Of a stretch of DNA of 64,000 bases, positions 63,331 to 64,000 are shown piece after piece (the first letter of the stretch is position 1; every line of letters starts with the position of its first letter). Source of the DNA: Agromyces mangrovi (GTDB taxonomy: Bacteria; Actinomycetota; Actinomycetes; Actinomycetales; Microbacteriaceae); contig NZ_AP027737.1 of assembly GCF_030296695.1 (NCBI RefSeq), positions 1,612,001 through 1,676,000 on the forward strand, in the 5' to 3' direction. Made by a program: the position numbers and the translations under genes. Under the pieces are notes generated by a model. That model did not search any database. It was not told the DNA's origin and worked only from the letters and a program-made list of their open reading frames with translations.

Positions 63331-64000
63331 GGGACTCCTCCAGCCGGTCGACGACGGCCTCGGCGTCCTGGAGCGAGCCGGTGCTGATGGTCTCCTCGAC
63401 GCGCTGCTGGTCGTACAACCGCAGCTCCGCGACGTCGATGTCCGCCTCGCGGTACAGCTCGCTGAGCACGATCGGCCCGACGTTCTGCTGGATGCCCTGG
63501 TAGATGGCCACCCGACCGTTCGACTCGCCCACGAAGTAGCGCGTCTGCGTCCACTGGTAGGCGAGCACCGCGAGGCCGGCGACTGCGGCGACGATGAGCA
63601 GCACGCCGACCGTCCAGGTGACGATGCGGCGCCGGCGCCGGCGCGCGTCCTCCTCGATGATCTCGTCGTAGTACTCCGCCGAGTCCGGCTCGAAGTGCGT
63701 CTCCTGCACCGGGTGCACGCGGAACGGGGTGAGCAGGAGCGAGCGCTGGCGCGCCGGCTCGGGCGTGCCGAAGGCGGGCGGTGCGGCGGCCGAGCCGACG
63801 ATCTGCGGCGGGGTCGAGGGCGCGGCGGGCTCGCCGATGTCGAGCACCACGACCGTGACGTTGTCGGGGGCGCCGCCGTCGAGCGACGCCTTCACGAGCC
63901 GGTCGGCGACGGGCTTCGCGCCGGCCTCCGAGAGGAGCGCCTTGCGGATGTCCTCGAACGACACGACGCCGGACAGGCCGTCGGAGCAGAGCATCCAGCG
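63323..64000 (-). CDS. pstP: PP2C-type Ser/Thr phosphatase PstP, C-terminal part
   Basis: The visible part has the PP2C motifs LCSDGLSG and GAPDNVTVVVLD, then a Pro/Ala linker, the membrane helix WTVGVLLIVAAVAGLAVLAY and an extracytoplasmic tail (about 85 residues). The N-terminal metal-binding part lies beyond the window. It reverses phosphorylation by PknA and PknB. It is the first visible gene of the pstP-rodA-pbpA-pknA-pknB operon. Confidence 0.93.
   Translation of the reverse strand, partial: RWMLCSDGLSGVVSFEDIRKALLSEAGAKPVADRLVKASLDGGAPDNVTVVVLDIGEPAAPSTPPQIVGSAAAPPAFGTPEPARQRSLLLTPFRVHPVQETHFEPDSAEYYDEIIEEDARRRRRRIVTWTVGVLLIVAAVAGLAVLAYQWTQTRYFVGESNGRVAIYQGIQQNVGPIVLSELYREADIDVAELRLYDQQRVEETISTGSLQDAEAVVDRLEESLE

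Noticed and set aside
1..64000. CRISPR arrays, insertion sequences, prophage genes or integrases
   Set aside because: No spaced direct repeats, transposase motifs, phage proteins or att-like duplications at the tRNA genes were seen.

Overview
This window is chromosomal DNA of a high-GC actinobacterium, most likely a member of the Microbacteriaceae. Family level is supported by the gene order around the origin, strong GC-ending codons, uncoupled SD and leaderless starts, and DUF3566/DUF6049/DUF6326-type proteins; genus is a guess (Agromyces-like). It spans the replication origin. dnaA, a DnaA-box-rich spacer and dnaN lie near 40.4-43.5 kb. Core genes point away from the origin on both sides: rpmH-rnpA-yidD-yidC-jag-rsmG-parA-parB to the left, and dnaN-gnd-recF-dciA-gyrB-gyrA to the right.

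Layout. 1-18 kb is an accessory arm: a partial YCII protein, a drug-type ABC exporter with a divergent WYL regulator, an MpaB-like oxygenase, a VapBC toxin-antitoxin pair, a metallo-hydrolase, a YigZ protein, an MFS exporter, a fasciclin lipoprotein with a molybdopterin oxidoreductase, a dodecin, a TetR/DUF6326 pair with clear operators, a large secreted M14 carboxypeptidase, PAP2, a membrane-protein remnant and a phosphotransferase. 18-23.5 kb holds dnaB, the rpsF-ssb-rpsR-rplI operon and pcnB. 23.5-31.3 kb holds DUF6049-murJ, trxB-trxA behind a SigR/SigH-type promoter, an aminotransferase and a Ddl-type ligase. 31.3-37.7 kb is the chromosome-segregation locus: parB, a parA with an unusual N-terminal extension, a 2.1-kb gene-free stretch with parS sites, a tyrosine phosphatase and rsmG. 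39.8-51.6 kb is the origin, gyrase genes and tRNA-Ile/tRNA-Ala. 51.6-64 kb carries a secreted protein, Nudix, ppiA, rhomboid, crgA, trpG and the pknB-pknA-pbpA-rodA-pstP cell-envelope signalling operon, in the order known from Mycobacterium tuberculosis Rv0009-Rv0018.

Three patterns run through the window. First, at least 13 genes, many of them essential, are broken by a single missing base, nearly always in a G or C run. This looks like systematic homopolymer under-calling rather than pseudogenes, so I annotate those genes as whole. Second, many genes have TANNNT (or GAGAAT) 6-9 nt before the start codon, which is leaderless promoter architecture. Third, replication and segregation sites are dense: parS sites over 15 kb, DnaA boxes at oriC, a six-box same-orientation array upstream of dnaB, and a further box pair before crgA.
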